Origin: Leishmania infantum JPCM5
Taxonomy: Eukaryota > Euglenozoa > Kinetoplastea > Trypanosomatida > Trypanosomatidae
DNA length: 64,000 bases
Assembly (NCBI RefSeq): GCF_000002875.2
Contig: NC_009418.2
Span: forward strand, 1,166,273 to 1,230,272
Direction of reading: 5' to 3'
Shown in pieces: positions 32,460 to 42,068 of this stretch (position 1 is its first letter; each line of letters opens with the position of its first letter). Both the position numbers and the translations under genes were made by a program. The notes beneath the pieces were generated by a model. It saw nothing but the letters and a program-made list of their open reading frames with translations. It was not told the origin of the DNA and searched no databases.

Positions 32460-35285
32460 ATGCAAGTCGATATCGGCAACAACACAGTCCTGCAGAACTT
32501 TAGCAGCATCGTCTCCAGTGCGGAGATTCGTCAGCTCAACGATCGTCTTCAGCAGGCCTACGCCGGTGCAGCGCCCGCTCAAGCTACCGCAGCAGGTCAC
32601 CAGGAAGGCGGTGAACCTGGCACCGTGCTGTCCCAGCGACGCGTGTACCACAACGCTGTTGAAGGAGCAGCCGGTGCGCCGAGTAGCCACCCGAACGTTT
32701 CCCGCTTGCGTCGGCGCTCGTCTCTGAACCTGAGTCGCTCGTCCGCGGGATCGCGCCACTCGTATCACCACTACCAGGGTAGGCAACACGGCAGCACTCC
32801 ACGCAGCCGCTCCGGGCACTCCCAGTCGCCTGAGCAGCCGGCTCTTTGGCCACAGCAGGCGACCCTCGGTGTATCGCATATCGCTGCAGTTACGCGGATA
32901 ACCACCCCGGCGAACAGCAGCACGGCGGTTAACAACGCGTCTGTGCCAAGCCGAGCTAACATTTCCGGCATACCTCGGATCCTCAACAGCCACGTTGTAC
33001 AGCCGCCGCATCTACAGCAGCTGCTCGCACCGCCGCAACAGACACCAGCGGTCTTCGGTGGTATAGGGCCGTCGCCGGCGCCTATGGCTACCGTCACTTC
33101 GACCCCGCATCGGCAACAGGGCTGGCCCGACGCGGCGCAGGACAAGGGCGGGGCAGCCTCTCCGGCCGGAGCTGTAGACGGCGCGCCCGTGTGCGCCGGA
33201 GACAACCGTAGCAAAGGGATGTTCGGCAAAGAGGGCGACGGGAACTGCCGTCGCGATGAGGGCAGCGGCCCGCACGGCGGCGGCGATGCCCGCAGCCGCA
33301 ACTGCAACGATAAACCCGCCGCAGCCGCCAGCCCGAAACTAGCACACACGAAGATTCAGGTAGGCATGCGCTTGCGTCGATGGATCATCATTAATCGCAT
33401 CGGCGCCGGATCCTTCGGTGAAACGTTCACTGCCATGGAGGTGGACGGCCCGGCCGAGGAGGAGGATAGTCTCACCGTAGCCTCGGAGAACATGAAGCTA
33501 CTGGAAAATTTGCCCCCGGTAGAGGAGCGTAACGAGGTGTGCATTAAAGTGGAGCAAGAAAACAAAAATGTACTGCGACTAGAGGCGCTGGCCTTGAAAA
33601 AGGTGCAGCCGTGCCCCCAAGTCGTGCGCTATCTTGGTAGCGGCTGCACTAATGGAATGAACTACCTGGTGATGGAAAAGTTAGGCTCGAACCTAGCCGA
33701 GCTGCGCCGTCGAAGCCAGCATGGCACTTTCAACATCTACACGACACTCAAAGCCGGCGTCTCGTGCCTGACAGCGATCCGCGGAGTTCACGACCTTGGG
33801 CTGGTACACCGCGACATCAAGCCGTCGAACTTTGTTACCGGGCTGCCCGGCACTCCGGACCACACCACGTGCTACTTGATCGACTTCGGCCTCGCCCGCC
33901 GCTTCCGCCGCTCGAACGGCGAAATCCGCCCGCCGCGCGAAAACGCCGGGTTTCGTGGAACGAGCCGGTACGCCTCTGTCGCCTCGCATCACCACCAGGA
34001 GCTGGGCCGCGTAGATGACTTGTGGAGCTTGCTTTTCATGCTCGTAGAGTTTGCCACCGGCACCCTACCGTGGCGCAAGTACAAGGAGAAGGATGACATT
34101 GGGCGCTGCAAGGAGGAGTCCATCAGCCCGCATCTCGTGCGCAACCTGCCACGAGAGTTTCAGCCCTTCTTAGCTCATTTGCAGACCCTCCGCTACGAGG
34201 ACGAACCGGACTACGACCTGCTCCTCACGCTCATGCATCGCGCGCTGGAGCGTCGCGGCTATCCGCCCAATAAGCCGGTAGAGTGGGAGATCGACTCGTC
34301 ATTGGCGGACTCTTGCATAGACGCCGACGGTGCCCCTGTCGTGAACGCGGGTGCTGGAGCGGTGCAGGGCTCGGCGGCGCACCTTCGCGATGTCGGCCCG
34401 GCACCTGACGCCGCGGGAAATGGGCATTCGATCGACGGCAACGCTAGTGGCAGACCGCTGCAACCGCCACCTCGTAGGGCAGCTCCACTGCCTGGCGCTG
34501 TAGAAATGGGTTCACGAGAGCTCCTGCACATGCCCCTGCACCCCGATGCGGCCCAACCGAACAGCGTTGCCAGCCGCGTAGGCAGCGGCAATGGCGCTGC
34601 AGGAAATGGCGCCACCGCGAGTGGATACCCGGCAGACGCTCTGCATCCGCATAACAGCGGCACACTACGTGTGAGCGAGGTTGACATTGGCGGCTCTGGC
34701 GCTTGTCAGGATAGTATGCACGGCAACCCGCCGGTCGGGGTAGATGTTTCCGTGCAGAACCGTGGACCGCGCCCGCAAGGCGATTCTGTCGACATTCCTC
34801 TCACTACAGCGTGTCTTGCCGCCGAAGGCAGCGAGTCACCCCGCGCACAAGCCAGTTCGGGCGAGTACGACCACAACGAATACTCCCTGCGTGAAAACGG
34901 TAGCGGTGCGTATAGTCCCCCCATGGCGCCTGTTTCCTATTTTAATGCCGCGGTAGCTTCTGGCGCTGATCCGCCCGGCAGCTCCCCAGCAGCTGGGTCG
35001 CTGGCGAACTCAGCGCTGGAACCAAACAACGCTACTCACTGGAGAGAGACGGCCGCCGAGCGCAACGGGTTAAAGCGCCGATCGGGTCAACAGCAGCGCG
35101 AAAACGAATGCGACATTCCAGACATCACGAAGAGGGGGGCAGGCCGATGGCATCAGCACATGGTCGGCCCCACCGCCGATCTTGACGCCTCCGTGGCAGC
35201 AGACGAGCAAGGGGAGGCGCACTACGGTAAGGATGGTAAGGCGTCATCTAAGAAGAAGTTACAGTGCGAATGCGTTGTAATGTAG
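32460..35285 (+). CDS. TTBK-like (CK1 group) protein kinase with C-terminal CaaX box
   Basis: A 941-aa protein; the open frame extends to a TTG at 32343, and the first ATG is 32460, with a T/C tract at ~32328-32370, AG at ~32380-32381 and no ATG between. The N-terminal ~300 residues are Ser/Gln/Pro-rich. The kinase domain (~303-600) has GAGSFG (315-320), Lys363, HRDIKPSNF (His450, Asp452) and DFG (475-477). The stretch FRGTSRYASVASHH followed by GRVDDLWSLLFMLVEF and LPWRK is typical of tau-tubulin kinases. All catalytic residues are present. The ~340-residue C-terminal tail is disordered and ends KKKLQCECVVM: a CaaX motif (Cys938, V-V-M) with an upstream Cys and lysine cluster. Animal TTBKs act on tau, tubulin and ciliogenesis. 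Confidence 0.9.
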   Translation: MQVDIGNNTVLQNFSSIVSSAEIRQLNDRLQQAYAGAAPAQATAAGHQEGGEPGTVLSQRRVYHNAVEGAAGAPSSHPNVSRLRRRSSLNLSRSSAGSRHSYHHYQGRQHGSTPRSRSGHSQSPEQPALWPQQATLGVSHIAAVTRITTPANSSTAVNNASVPSRANISGIPRILNSHVVQPPHLQQLLAPPQQTPAVFGGIGPSPAPMATVTSTPHRQQGWPDAAQDKGGAASPAGAVDGAPVCAGDNRSKGMFGKEGDGNCRRDEGSGPHGGGDARSRNCNDKPAAAASPKLAHTKIQVGMRLRRWIIINRIGAGSFGETFTAMEVDGPAEEEDSLTVASENMKLLENLPPVEERNEVCIKVEQENKNVLRLEALALKKVQPCPQVVRYLGSGCTNGMNYLVMEKLGSNLAELRRRSQHGTFNIYTTLKAGVSCLTAIRGVHDLGLVHRDIKPSNFVTGLPGTPDHTTCYLIDFGLARRFRRSNGEIRPPRENAGFRGTSRYASVASHHHQELGRVDDLWSLLFMLVEFATGTLPWRKYKEKDDIGRCKEESISPHLVRNLPREFQPFLAHLQTLRYEDEPDYDLLLTLMHRALERRGYPPNKPVEWEIDSSLADSCIDADGAPVVNAGAGAVQGSAAHLRDVGPAPDAAGNGHSIDGNASGRPLQPPPRRAAPLPGAVEMGSRELLHMPLHPDAAQPNSVASRVGSGNGAAGNGATASGYPADALHPHNSGTLRVSEVDIGGSGACQDSMHGNPPVGVDVSVQNRGPRPQGDSVDIPLTTACLAAEGSESPRAQASSGEYDHNEYSLRENGSGAYSPPMAPVSYFNAAVASGADPPGSSPAAGSLANSALEPNNATHWRETAAERNGLKRRSGQQQRENECDIPDITKRGAGRWHQHMVGPTADLDASVAADEQGEAHYGKDGKASSKKKLQCECVVM

Positions 35286-36281
35286 TCTGAGCCGCGTCGC
35301 TGATTTCAAAGCAGCGCTGGCCGCTATCCCGTACCCTCAGCCTTGTGTTTGGGCGGATGCTTGCGGGACATTAATATCCCATAGGAGCTTCTAGGTTGTT
35401 GTGCGGTCGAGATTGCATGTTTATGTGTACGTGTGTCGACGCCGGCCCCCATCGCCGTTATTATTTGGTGTTGTTGCTGGTAGGCGCCTTTTGCATAGAG
35501 CAAAGCCGGAAATGGTGCGTTTCCGGCAGAGGAGCAGGAAAGCCGAACAGGAACTGGGACAATGACGAAAGGGCGTGCATACGAGTCGGCCAGCGAAGCA
35601 GACCAGAAATAAAAGGACGCTGAGAGGAGGAGACACGAGCGGCCTTTGTGCGAATCTCTCTCCTTCAGAACCTCTGTGTGCGCGCATGTAGGCATATATA
35701 TATATATGTATGTATGTGTTTACGTTAGACATTCGTCCCTGTCATTCACAGCAAGCACCACCACTCGCACCACATTTCTTTTCTTTATTCATGCGTATAT
35801 GTGTGTGCGCTTGCGTGTGTGCTCTTCTTTTTTTGCTGTGCTGAGCTTGCTGGACTTGTTTGGCCCCCCCCCCCAGCGCCCTCTCGAAGGGCCGTTGAGG
35901 CGTACACCTGAAGAGGTGGAGGGGAATGGAAGACGAAAAAGGAGAAGAGACATATCATAACAAAAATAGATGCGATAAACAACAATGTAGAGGGAAGAGA
36001 ATCGGAGAGGGGGGGGGCGAGTAAGAGGGCGGAAGGGTGGTCGGAGCAGTGTGCTTCGGTGAGGTGTCTGACCACGGTGTCTTTGGCGCCCGTTCATACC
36101 ACCGTATCTGTATCCGCCCTTTTTTGCGTCGTTTGCTCTCTTTTCTCCGCCTTAGTACTTCTGCGTTTGTGTTCCTCGCTTTTTTCTCGTTTCTGAATGC
36201 TGCTGTTTACTGGTAGCGTTTTCTTGTGTCTCCTTGCCACGGTTATAGTGTTTTTCCAGTGCTCCTCTGCGTCGTGTGTAT

Positions 36282-36302
36282 GAGTGTGTGTGTGTGTGTG
36301 TC
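36282..36302. repeat. TG microsatellite
   Basis: About ten TG units. Confidence 0.75.
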
Positions 36303-37407
36303 TACGTAAGTGTTTGTACGCACCGCGCCGCTGTCCTTTATTCCTCTATTGTCGCCATGTTCTTGCCGTTTTTTATTTTCGCTGCCATGCGTTCTCTGTT
36401 TACTTCTTGGGTACCATAGCAGCACGTACATCTGTTGTTCGGATATGGTTTTTTTCGAGGCTTGCGTTTAGTTGGATCGGCTGTTTAAACGGCCGCGCAC
36501 CCGTGAGTGTGCGTGCATGTATTTGTGGTGGTACGAGTTTCGCGACGGTGAGCAGTCCTTGTAGTTGTAGAACACTCCAGCCTCGGCCCCGTTATGTGCA
36601 TGCGATAGCGCATTGAGGAGTGAATGCAGCACATACACATTTCTATGTGCGATTTTTTCTTCCGCTGTGGCGGACGTTGTCTGCTCTCTGCACATTGTAG
36701 AAGCCTCACGTTGTGCAGTTTGCGGGTCTCGCTAGCCACATGGGAATAAGAGGGCGGGGGAGAGGAACATGTGTCCTCTCGACACTGTTGCGCTTGACAA
36801 GCAAGTCTTGTCGATCTTTGTAAAGGCACAGTTGGAAGGTGCGCGCGAGTGCGACGCACGTTCTGTTAGTGCTGCCATGCCAGACCCAATGATGGCGGTG
36901 GGGAATAGGGGGCCGAGGGCCATGCGCTATTTTTGTTGCATTTCCATGAACTTCTCTTTTTGTGCTCTGGTTGTTCCAGGCGGTAGCTGTAGCACTTTGC
37001 CCCCCCCCCCTCCTCCACTCTCCGCTGTCTACTCCGTCTGTCATCTACCTCACGCCGCTTACCCTCCACTCATCATCGGCTTCTCTCGTCATTTTTCGCT
37101 TGAGTCGGTTTCGGTTTCGTCTTTGCTGTGTTTTCTTATTGCTTTTTTCCCTTCACCTTCTCCACTCCTTGTTTCCCTTCTTGACTCGCATTTAGTGTTG
37201 GGCGTTGACTTCACCATACGAAAAATGCAGGCGTGCATGTCGACTGCGTCTTGTGTGTGTGTGTTTGAGGTGTGTGAAGCCTTTTTCGAGCCTCTGGGCT
37301 GTCTCTGCTTTGCTGTTGTGGTGGCTGCCACCACCGTCACGACCATCAAGGGCGCCTCTCCCTCTTGCTCCCCCCCCCAGCGCTTTGTGGTTCGCTTAAG
37401 TTATTTG

Positions 37408-37449
37408 TATACATATATGCACACATATATATGTGTGCATATATGTATA
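37408..37449. repeat. Perfect 42-bp palindrome, AT/CA-rich
   Basis: Positions 37408-37449 read the same on both strands: a TA-rich arm, a TGCACACA block, a central TATATATA, then the mirror of those. The centre lies between 37428 and 37429, and the next pair outward (37407 G / 37450 T) does not match. As RNA it could form a stem of ~19 bp with a small loop. It lies ~740 nt upstream of the CFAP418 start codon and within the spacer after the TTBK-like gene. It may be only a microsatellite artefact, but a perfect 42-bp palindrome is unusual. Confidence 0.8.
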
Positions 37450-38190
37450 TTCCCTGGCCGTTGTGCGTGTGCGTGTTTCCATCATGTCTTCTGTGTGTCT
37501 TCCTCTCTTCCTCTTCAGCTGTCTATAATCCTCTCAACAACAACAACAAAAATGAACGACACTGCCACATGGTGATGGATAGCTCTCCTCTTTCAAGGCA
37601 ACCAAACAAGGGAAAGGCACACTTATGGGAGCCCACGAGGTCAGCCTCGAACTCTATCGTCTGCCGCGTTCCGGAGAACAGCTTTTTTGCATGACGTCGC
37701 GAACGCACGTGCGACGTCCTCTTGTGTGGAGCCAGTCTCTCTTTTTGTTCGCTTCTCAGATCACTTTGTCTAGTCGTGATACTGTGTCAGTGTTTTACGT
37801 GCGGCATTCGTGCTTTTATTTTCGGGGGGATGGAGGGAGGCCCGACGAGTGAAGCAGAGGCAGTCCAATGAATCATCTGATCGCGCTCTCTCCTTGCCGA
37901 GGCCTCTCACCTCCCAGGGCTCCAGTCGTTGTCCTTCGGCCGTTTTGCTCATGCATACTGTGGAGTTGTCCTCCTCCAACTTTCCTTGTCGCGCCTTCCT
38001 CCACCCCCTCCCTTCCCACCACCTGGCAGAGGCTCTCTGAGGGTCATCGTGGTCTGCACTGCCTGAAACTCGTAGCAGCAGTACACACAGCGACAACACA
38101 TACGTAGAGAAGATCCACCGGTGGAGGGCCTTGCCGCGTTCCGCACAGACTGTGTGCCACCGCCCTCCGCTCCTACGACCGCTACTCAGC

Positions 38191-39243
38191 ATGTCGGAGC
38201 TCGACAGTCTAATTGACGAGCTTTTCCCTGAAAAGCACAACAACGAATCTAACTGTGCCTCTGCTCCTGGACCGTCTCGCCGGCGGTCGGAGTGGGATGA
38301 GGAGAGCGACGACGGCCAGGACATCCGCATGTTCACGAGCTCTAAGATGAATGCTCTGCAGCAGCGTAACCCAACCTCAGTCTCCTCCTCCCGTGCGGAT
38401 CCGTCCACCTCCGCGACAACAGTCGCCCCCACTCGCTGCTTAGCCGGGCACTCCTTCGATGAGGATGGTGACGCCGACGGCGACGTCGGTCATGCCGTGG
38501 CTTCCCACAACGTACCTGGAGAATTGGTTGATAAGGATCTGAGCGCGCGATCGCTTACCCGCATGTCGAAGCCCGTGCTCTTCCCGGTCCCGTTTCCGTC
38601 CCTCTCAGGCTCGGAGGGCTCCTACGCGTGTGCCTCGCGATGCTATCTCACGAACCTTGGAACACCCCTCATCCGCGATGCCGGCCACCCGACTTTGCAG
38701 CAGCTGCGCGCCATCGCGGCGAATGAGCAGGCGAGCCTGGACACCTCCCGCATTCAAGCGATGCTGCGGAAGGGCGCGTTTCACGCTGCTATAGCGAAAC
38801 TGGGCAATGGCTGTCTGGATCATCACGGCGACTTTACGGTTGACGGAGGCTGCCCGAACATTTTGTGTCGCCAGTGCAACTACATGGTAGTGCGGCTTCA
38901 GGGCGCCGAGTGGGACGACGACGGCGTGAACTTGTACTTAACTTTGCGGAACTACTATCCAGACTGGTGCCGTTTGGCGAGTGCGACGCCGGTGGGGGTG
39001 GAGGACGGTGCCGAGGCATCCCGCGGCGTCCTGCGTTCGAGTTCGGCGGCGGCAGCCTACTGCTGCCAGTGCTCGTGGGTGACAGTGAGAAGTGCCAAGA
39101 TGGTCATTGAAACTAGGCTGACAGACATTACGATGGCCAAACCTGCGAGGGAGGGGGAGCACCCGTTTGCCACCAAGTTGCCTCTGCCGCTTGGTGAAAA
39201 GCGACGACCGCCACTGTGGGTGTGTCACGGCCATACGCAATAA
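38191..39243 (+). CDS. CFAP418: CFAP418 (C8orf37) homologue
   Basis: A 350-aa protein; the open frame begins at a TTG (38131) but the first ATG is 38191. The N-terminus MSELDSLIDELFPE resembles the short conserved start of human C8orf37. The C-terminal domain (~221-347) carries the diagnostic cysteines: CPNILCRQCNY (221-231), YCCQCSW (290-296) and a final WVCHGH. The intervening FRNxxPD-like pattern is LRNYYPD. The central ~150 residues are acidic/Ser-rich and unique to this protein, making it longer than the ~207-aa human homologue. Human C8orf37/CFAP418 localises to the cilium base and photoreceptor outer segment; mutations cause retinal dystrophy. A flagellar-base role here is inference. 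The Cys pattern suggests bound zinc. Confidence 0.9.
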   Translation: MSELDSLIDELFPEKHNNESNCASAPGPSRRRSEWDEESDDGQDIRMFTSSKMNALQQRNPTSVSSSRADPSTSATTVAPTRCLAGHSFDEDGDADGDVGHAVASHNVPGELVDKDLSARSLTRMSKPVLFPVPFPSLSGSEGSYACASRCYLTNLGTPLIRDAGHPTLQQLRAIAANEQASLDTSRIQAMLRKGAFHAAIAKLGNGCLDHHGDFTVDGGCPNILCRQCNYMVVRLQGAEWDDDGVNLYLTLRNYYPDWCRLASATPVGVEDGAEASRGVLRSSSAAAAYCCQCSWVTVRSAKMVIETRLTDITMAKPAREGEHPFATKLPLPLGEKRRPPLWVCHGHTQ

Positions 39244-40268
39244 AAGGGGTCTGCGCGTGCTCGCGCTTGTGCTCTTGGTACGAGGAACAGGCGTGAGAGT
39301 GCTTGCCCACGAAAGAAGAGCAGAGTTGTGTTCTCCAGTGCCAAGACGCATGCCGTGAGCGTGCATGTTAGGGAATCGTATTTAGGTTATTGTTTGTTGA
39401 CGTGCTGCTGTCTCGGAGCTTTACCCCTCACCCTCCACCCCCAACCCGCCCCTCAACGAGAAGACACCAACACGCCTTTCGGAGCGCATGATGTGATTGT
39501 GCTTTCTCTCCTTCTCCCAGGTCTGCCAAAGAAGGAGAAAAGATGTTCACTACGGTGAGCCCCCTCCCCCCCCGCGCGCACCCAACTCTCACATAGACAC
39601 GCTGACACACACAAAAAGAAAAAAATTGTCGCGCTCCGTGCGACGGGTTTCGAGCCTCCGCTGAAGGAGCACTGCAGAGCATCTGACCGGCCTTGGCATG
39701 CTACTTCTTGGGATATGCATGTTTTTACGCCCAAGTGTAGCGATTGGCCGGCCAGTGAGAAGCAACGACAAAGCGCGCGATGCTCTCAAGCAATTTGAAG
39801 GAGAGAGGGGAGAGAGGTGGATGAGGCAGCTTCCCTCCACACACACACACACACACGCACCCCCTCCTGGTCCCTCCCAGAACCTCGGCTCTGACACATG
39901 AGCTGCAAGTCTGTCCCAGTCCTCTGCTGGCGCGTGTACCCCCACCCTCACCGAGGGCTCACCTGTGTTGCGTGTTTCGTTCTTCCTTTCCGAGCTTGCA
40001 CCCGGACATCCTTCTCTCGCCTCTGGCTCTGCCCTCCCCTCACGCACTTGCCTTCTGCGCCGCTCACGGCTATGTTCTTCTCATTCGGCCAATGCCCGCA
40101 CTGGCTTTTCGCACACATACACACGCGGTGAACGAGCTCCTCAGGTCCGTGCGTAGGCCTTTCCTCCCATTTTCGTCGTCATCGTCGTCGGTCACACGGC
40201 TGCCTCTGTGACTGTGTGCGTGTGAGTCTGCCATCACCCCCCCCCTTCCTTTTGCTTCCGTTCTGCTC
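39244..40268. other. 1-kb spacer
   Basis: C/T-rich with a CA microsatellite near 39838. No supported gene. Confidence 0.4.
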
Positions 40269-42068
40269 ATGCCTGCCAAGAAGAAGTCAACAAAGGCAAA
40301 CTCCTCCAAAAAGGAGGTTCTGCCAGAACCTGTGACGATCAAGAACGGAACGGGCACCGTGTTCATTGGCGGCTGGTCCTCGTACGACACGATCGAGTCT
40401 GTGAGCCAGGCGAGTAGGTCGGTGATCGCAGCCAACACGGACGCCGACGGGGTCGTTGCAGCGCCGCTGCCGCGCACTGATGTCCTTGTCCTCCCGACGG
40501 AGAAAGCTGACGACGACGCGGACAGCGGAGCGGCACAGGCTCCATTCGTCGTGGAGGTAGCGGATCAATTCTTCGTCGAGGGTGTGTCTCGTCATCAGTG
40601 TGCGCAGGCCCAGGCGCTGGTGAAGACCTGGGAGCCAGCACCCGCACAGCCGACAGAGGCGACGGCACCTAGCGAGCAAATCGCGGCCCCTGCACCGGAG
40701 GAGGAGGCTGTCAACCCCTACGCAGATGCCGTGAGTGACCGACGGTACACGCAAGAGGTTTTGGTGGGAGCCAGCTATGCCGCACGCGACGTTGTGATTC
40801 GCGGCCCATGCTCCATCGAAGGTGTCGCCCCCATCATCGTCGTGCCGCCGCAACTTCCGGAAAAGCCGGACCTGGACGCGGTGACGCTGGACCCCCCCGC
40901 CGACAACGCCGCAGCCGCGGCAGGGGTGTCCACCAAGAAGAAAAAAACGGCAAAGAGCAAAAAGAAGTCAAAACCGAAGCTGACACCAGAGCAGGTTGAG
41001 GAGCTGGAGAGGAAGAAGGCGGAATTGGAGGCGCAATACATGCGACAAACGGAGGAGGCGGTGCAGCGCGCGAAGCAGGAGTCCGACTACCTCATGACGT
41101 TCGCCCATCCCGACCGCTGGGCGAACGTGGTGTTCCGCCACATGACGTTTGCCGGGCCTGTACAAGTACATCGCGCCCACGTCTCCTTCCAAAACTGCCG
41201 TTTCGTCGGCATCACTAACACCGCCATGTTGGATCGGCCGCTGCTCCTCGTGAGCCAGTACTGCCGCGTGCAGTGCACCAAGTGCAGCTTCGAGGCTCCG
41301 CAGCGCTGCGGCATCTACGCGCTCCCGAGCGCGCAGGTGGGGGTGCGGAAGTGTCTCTTTACCGGCGTGAAGCAGGATATCCTGTGGGCTGCGGCGCTGC
41401 CGGGTGTGTCGCCGCAGAACGCCGGCGCCGCCGCTTCCTTAGAGGTGGACGGCGGTGATGACGACAGCGCTGGTCATGGCCGAACTGTCTCGCCGACAGA
41501 CGCGGCTGACGATCACAGCGCCGACCACAAGGCTGCCGGCGTGCTATCCTTTCCCGTCGCCCTTGGCGGCGAGCTCCAGGAAGCCGCGCGCGCGGCTCTC
41601 GACGACCGTAGCGCGGCAGTCGGAATCCTGTCAGACTGCGCCAAGCTGATGGTTCACGGTTGCGACTTTCTGTGCCTCGGGGTCGGTGTGTACGTGAAGG
41701 GCAGCTACACCGTCTACGTTTCTCATCACAAGGCAGCCCCAAAGACGCCCCAACAGCTGACACCAGAGGCGTGCGACACGTCTTTGGACAGCAACTCGTT
41801 TCACCACTTCGCCAATGCGGCGCTTTTGCTTGATAGGTCGTCGCGGCTGGTGTCGATTCGCCGTAGTTACGTCGAGGGGTCCGCCCACTACGGACTGGAT
41901 TGCCAGGGCGGCGCGAGCTCAGTGCTCGTGCGACAAAACTACTTCGCGGCGGATGCGACGGTGCGCATTCGCGAAGGCGCCAAGGTGGCGATGCTGCACA
42001 ACGACTTCCAGAGCATTCCACTAAATGACAATTCCTACGGCAACCCGTGCCTGCAGTCCGTGTACTAA
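40269..42068 (+). CDS. Probable parallel beta-helix protein
   Basis: A 599-aa protein. The N-terminus is Lys/Ser-rich (MPAKKKSTKANSSKK). Residues ~165-220 are strand-rich and Pro/Val-rich, then a Lys-rich block with KKKK and an E/R/Q-rich helix occupy ~223-275. From ~280 onward short strands repeat with aromatic/Cys steps, e.g. VVFRHMTFAGPVQVHRAHVSF, QNCRFVG and QCTKCSFEA, the pattern of right-handed parallel beta-helix (PbH1) repeats. A ~60-residue acidic insertion follows (~393-440). The C-terminal third (DSNSFHHFANAALLLDRSSRLV, VRQNYF) continues the helix. The role is unknown; beta-helix proteins of this kind include flagellar and RNA-associated proteins. A C/T tract reaches to 3 nt before the ATG, so the splice acceptor must lie upstream of it. 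Confidence 0.75.
   Translation: MPAKKKSTKANSSKKEVLPEPVTIKNGTGTVFIGGWSSYDTIESVSQASRSVIAANTDADGVVAAPLPRTDVLVLPTEKADDDADSGAAQAPFVVEVADQFFVEGVSRHQCAQAQALVKTWEPAPAQPTEATAPSEQIAAPAPEEEAVNPYADAVSDRRYTQEVLVGASYAARDVVIRGPCSIEGVAPIIVVPPQLPEKPDLDAVTLDPPADNAAAAAGVSTKKKKTAKSKKKSKPKLTPEQVEELERKKAELEAQYMRQTEEAVQRAKQESDYLMTFAHPDRWANVVFRHMTFAGPVQVHRAHVSFQNCRFVGITNTAMLDRPLLLVSQYCRVQCTKCSFEAPQRCGIYALPSAQVGVRKCLFTGVKQDILWAAALPGVSPQNAGAAASLEVDGGDDDSAGHGRTVSPTDAADDHSADHKAAGVLSFPVALGGELQEAARAALDDRSAAVGILSDCAKLMVHGCDFLCLGVGVYVKGSYTVYVSHHKAAPKTPQQLTPEACDTSLDSNSFHHFANAALLLDRSSRLVSIRRSYVEGSAHYGLDCQGGASSVLVRQNYFAADATVRIREGAKVAMLHNDFQSIPLNDNSYGNPCLQSVY

Larger units (their letters stand above)
35286..38190. other. 2.9-kb spacer
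   Basis: T/C-rich spacer containing the 42-bp palindrome at 37408-37449 and TA/TG microsatellites. No supported gene. Confidence 0.4.
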
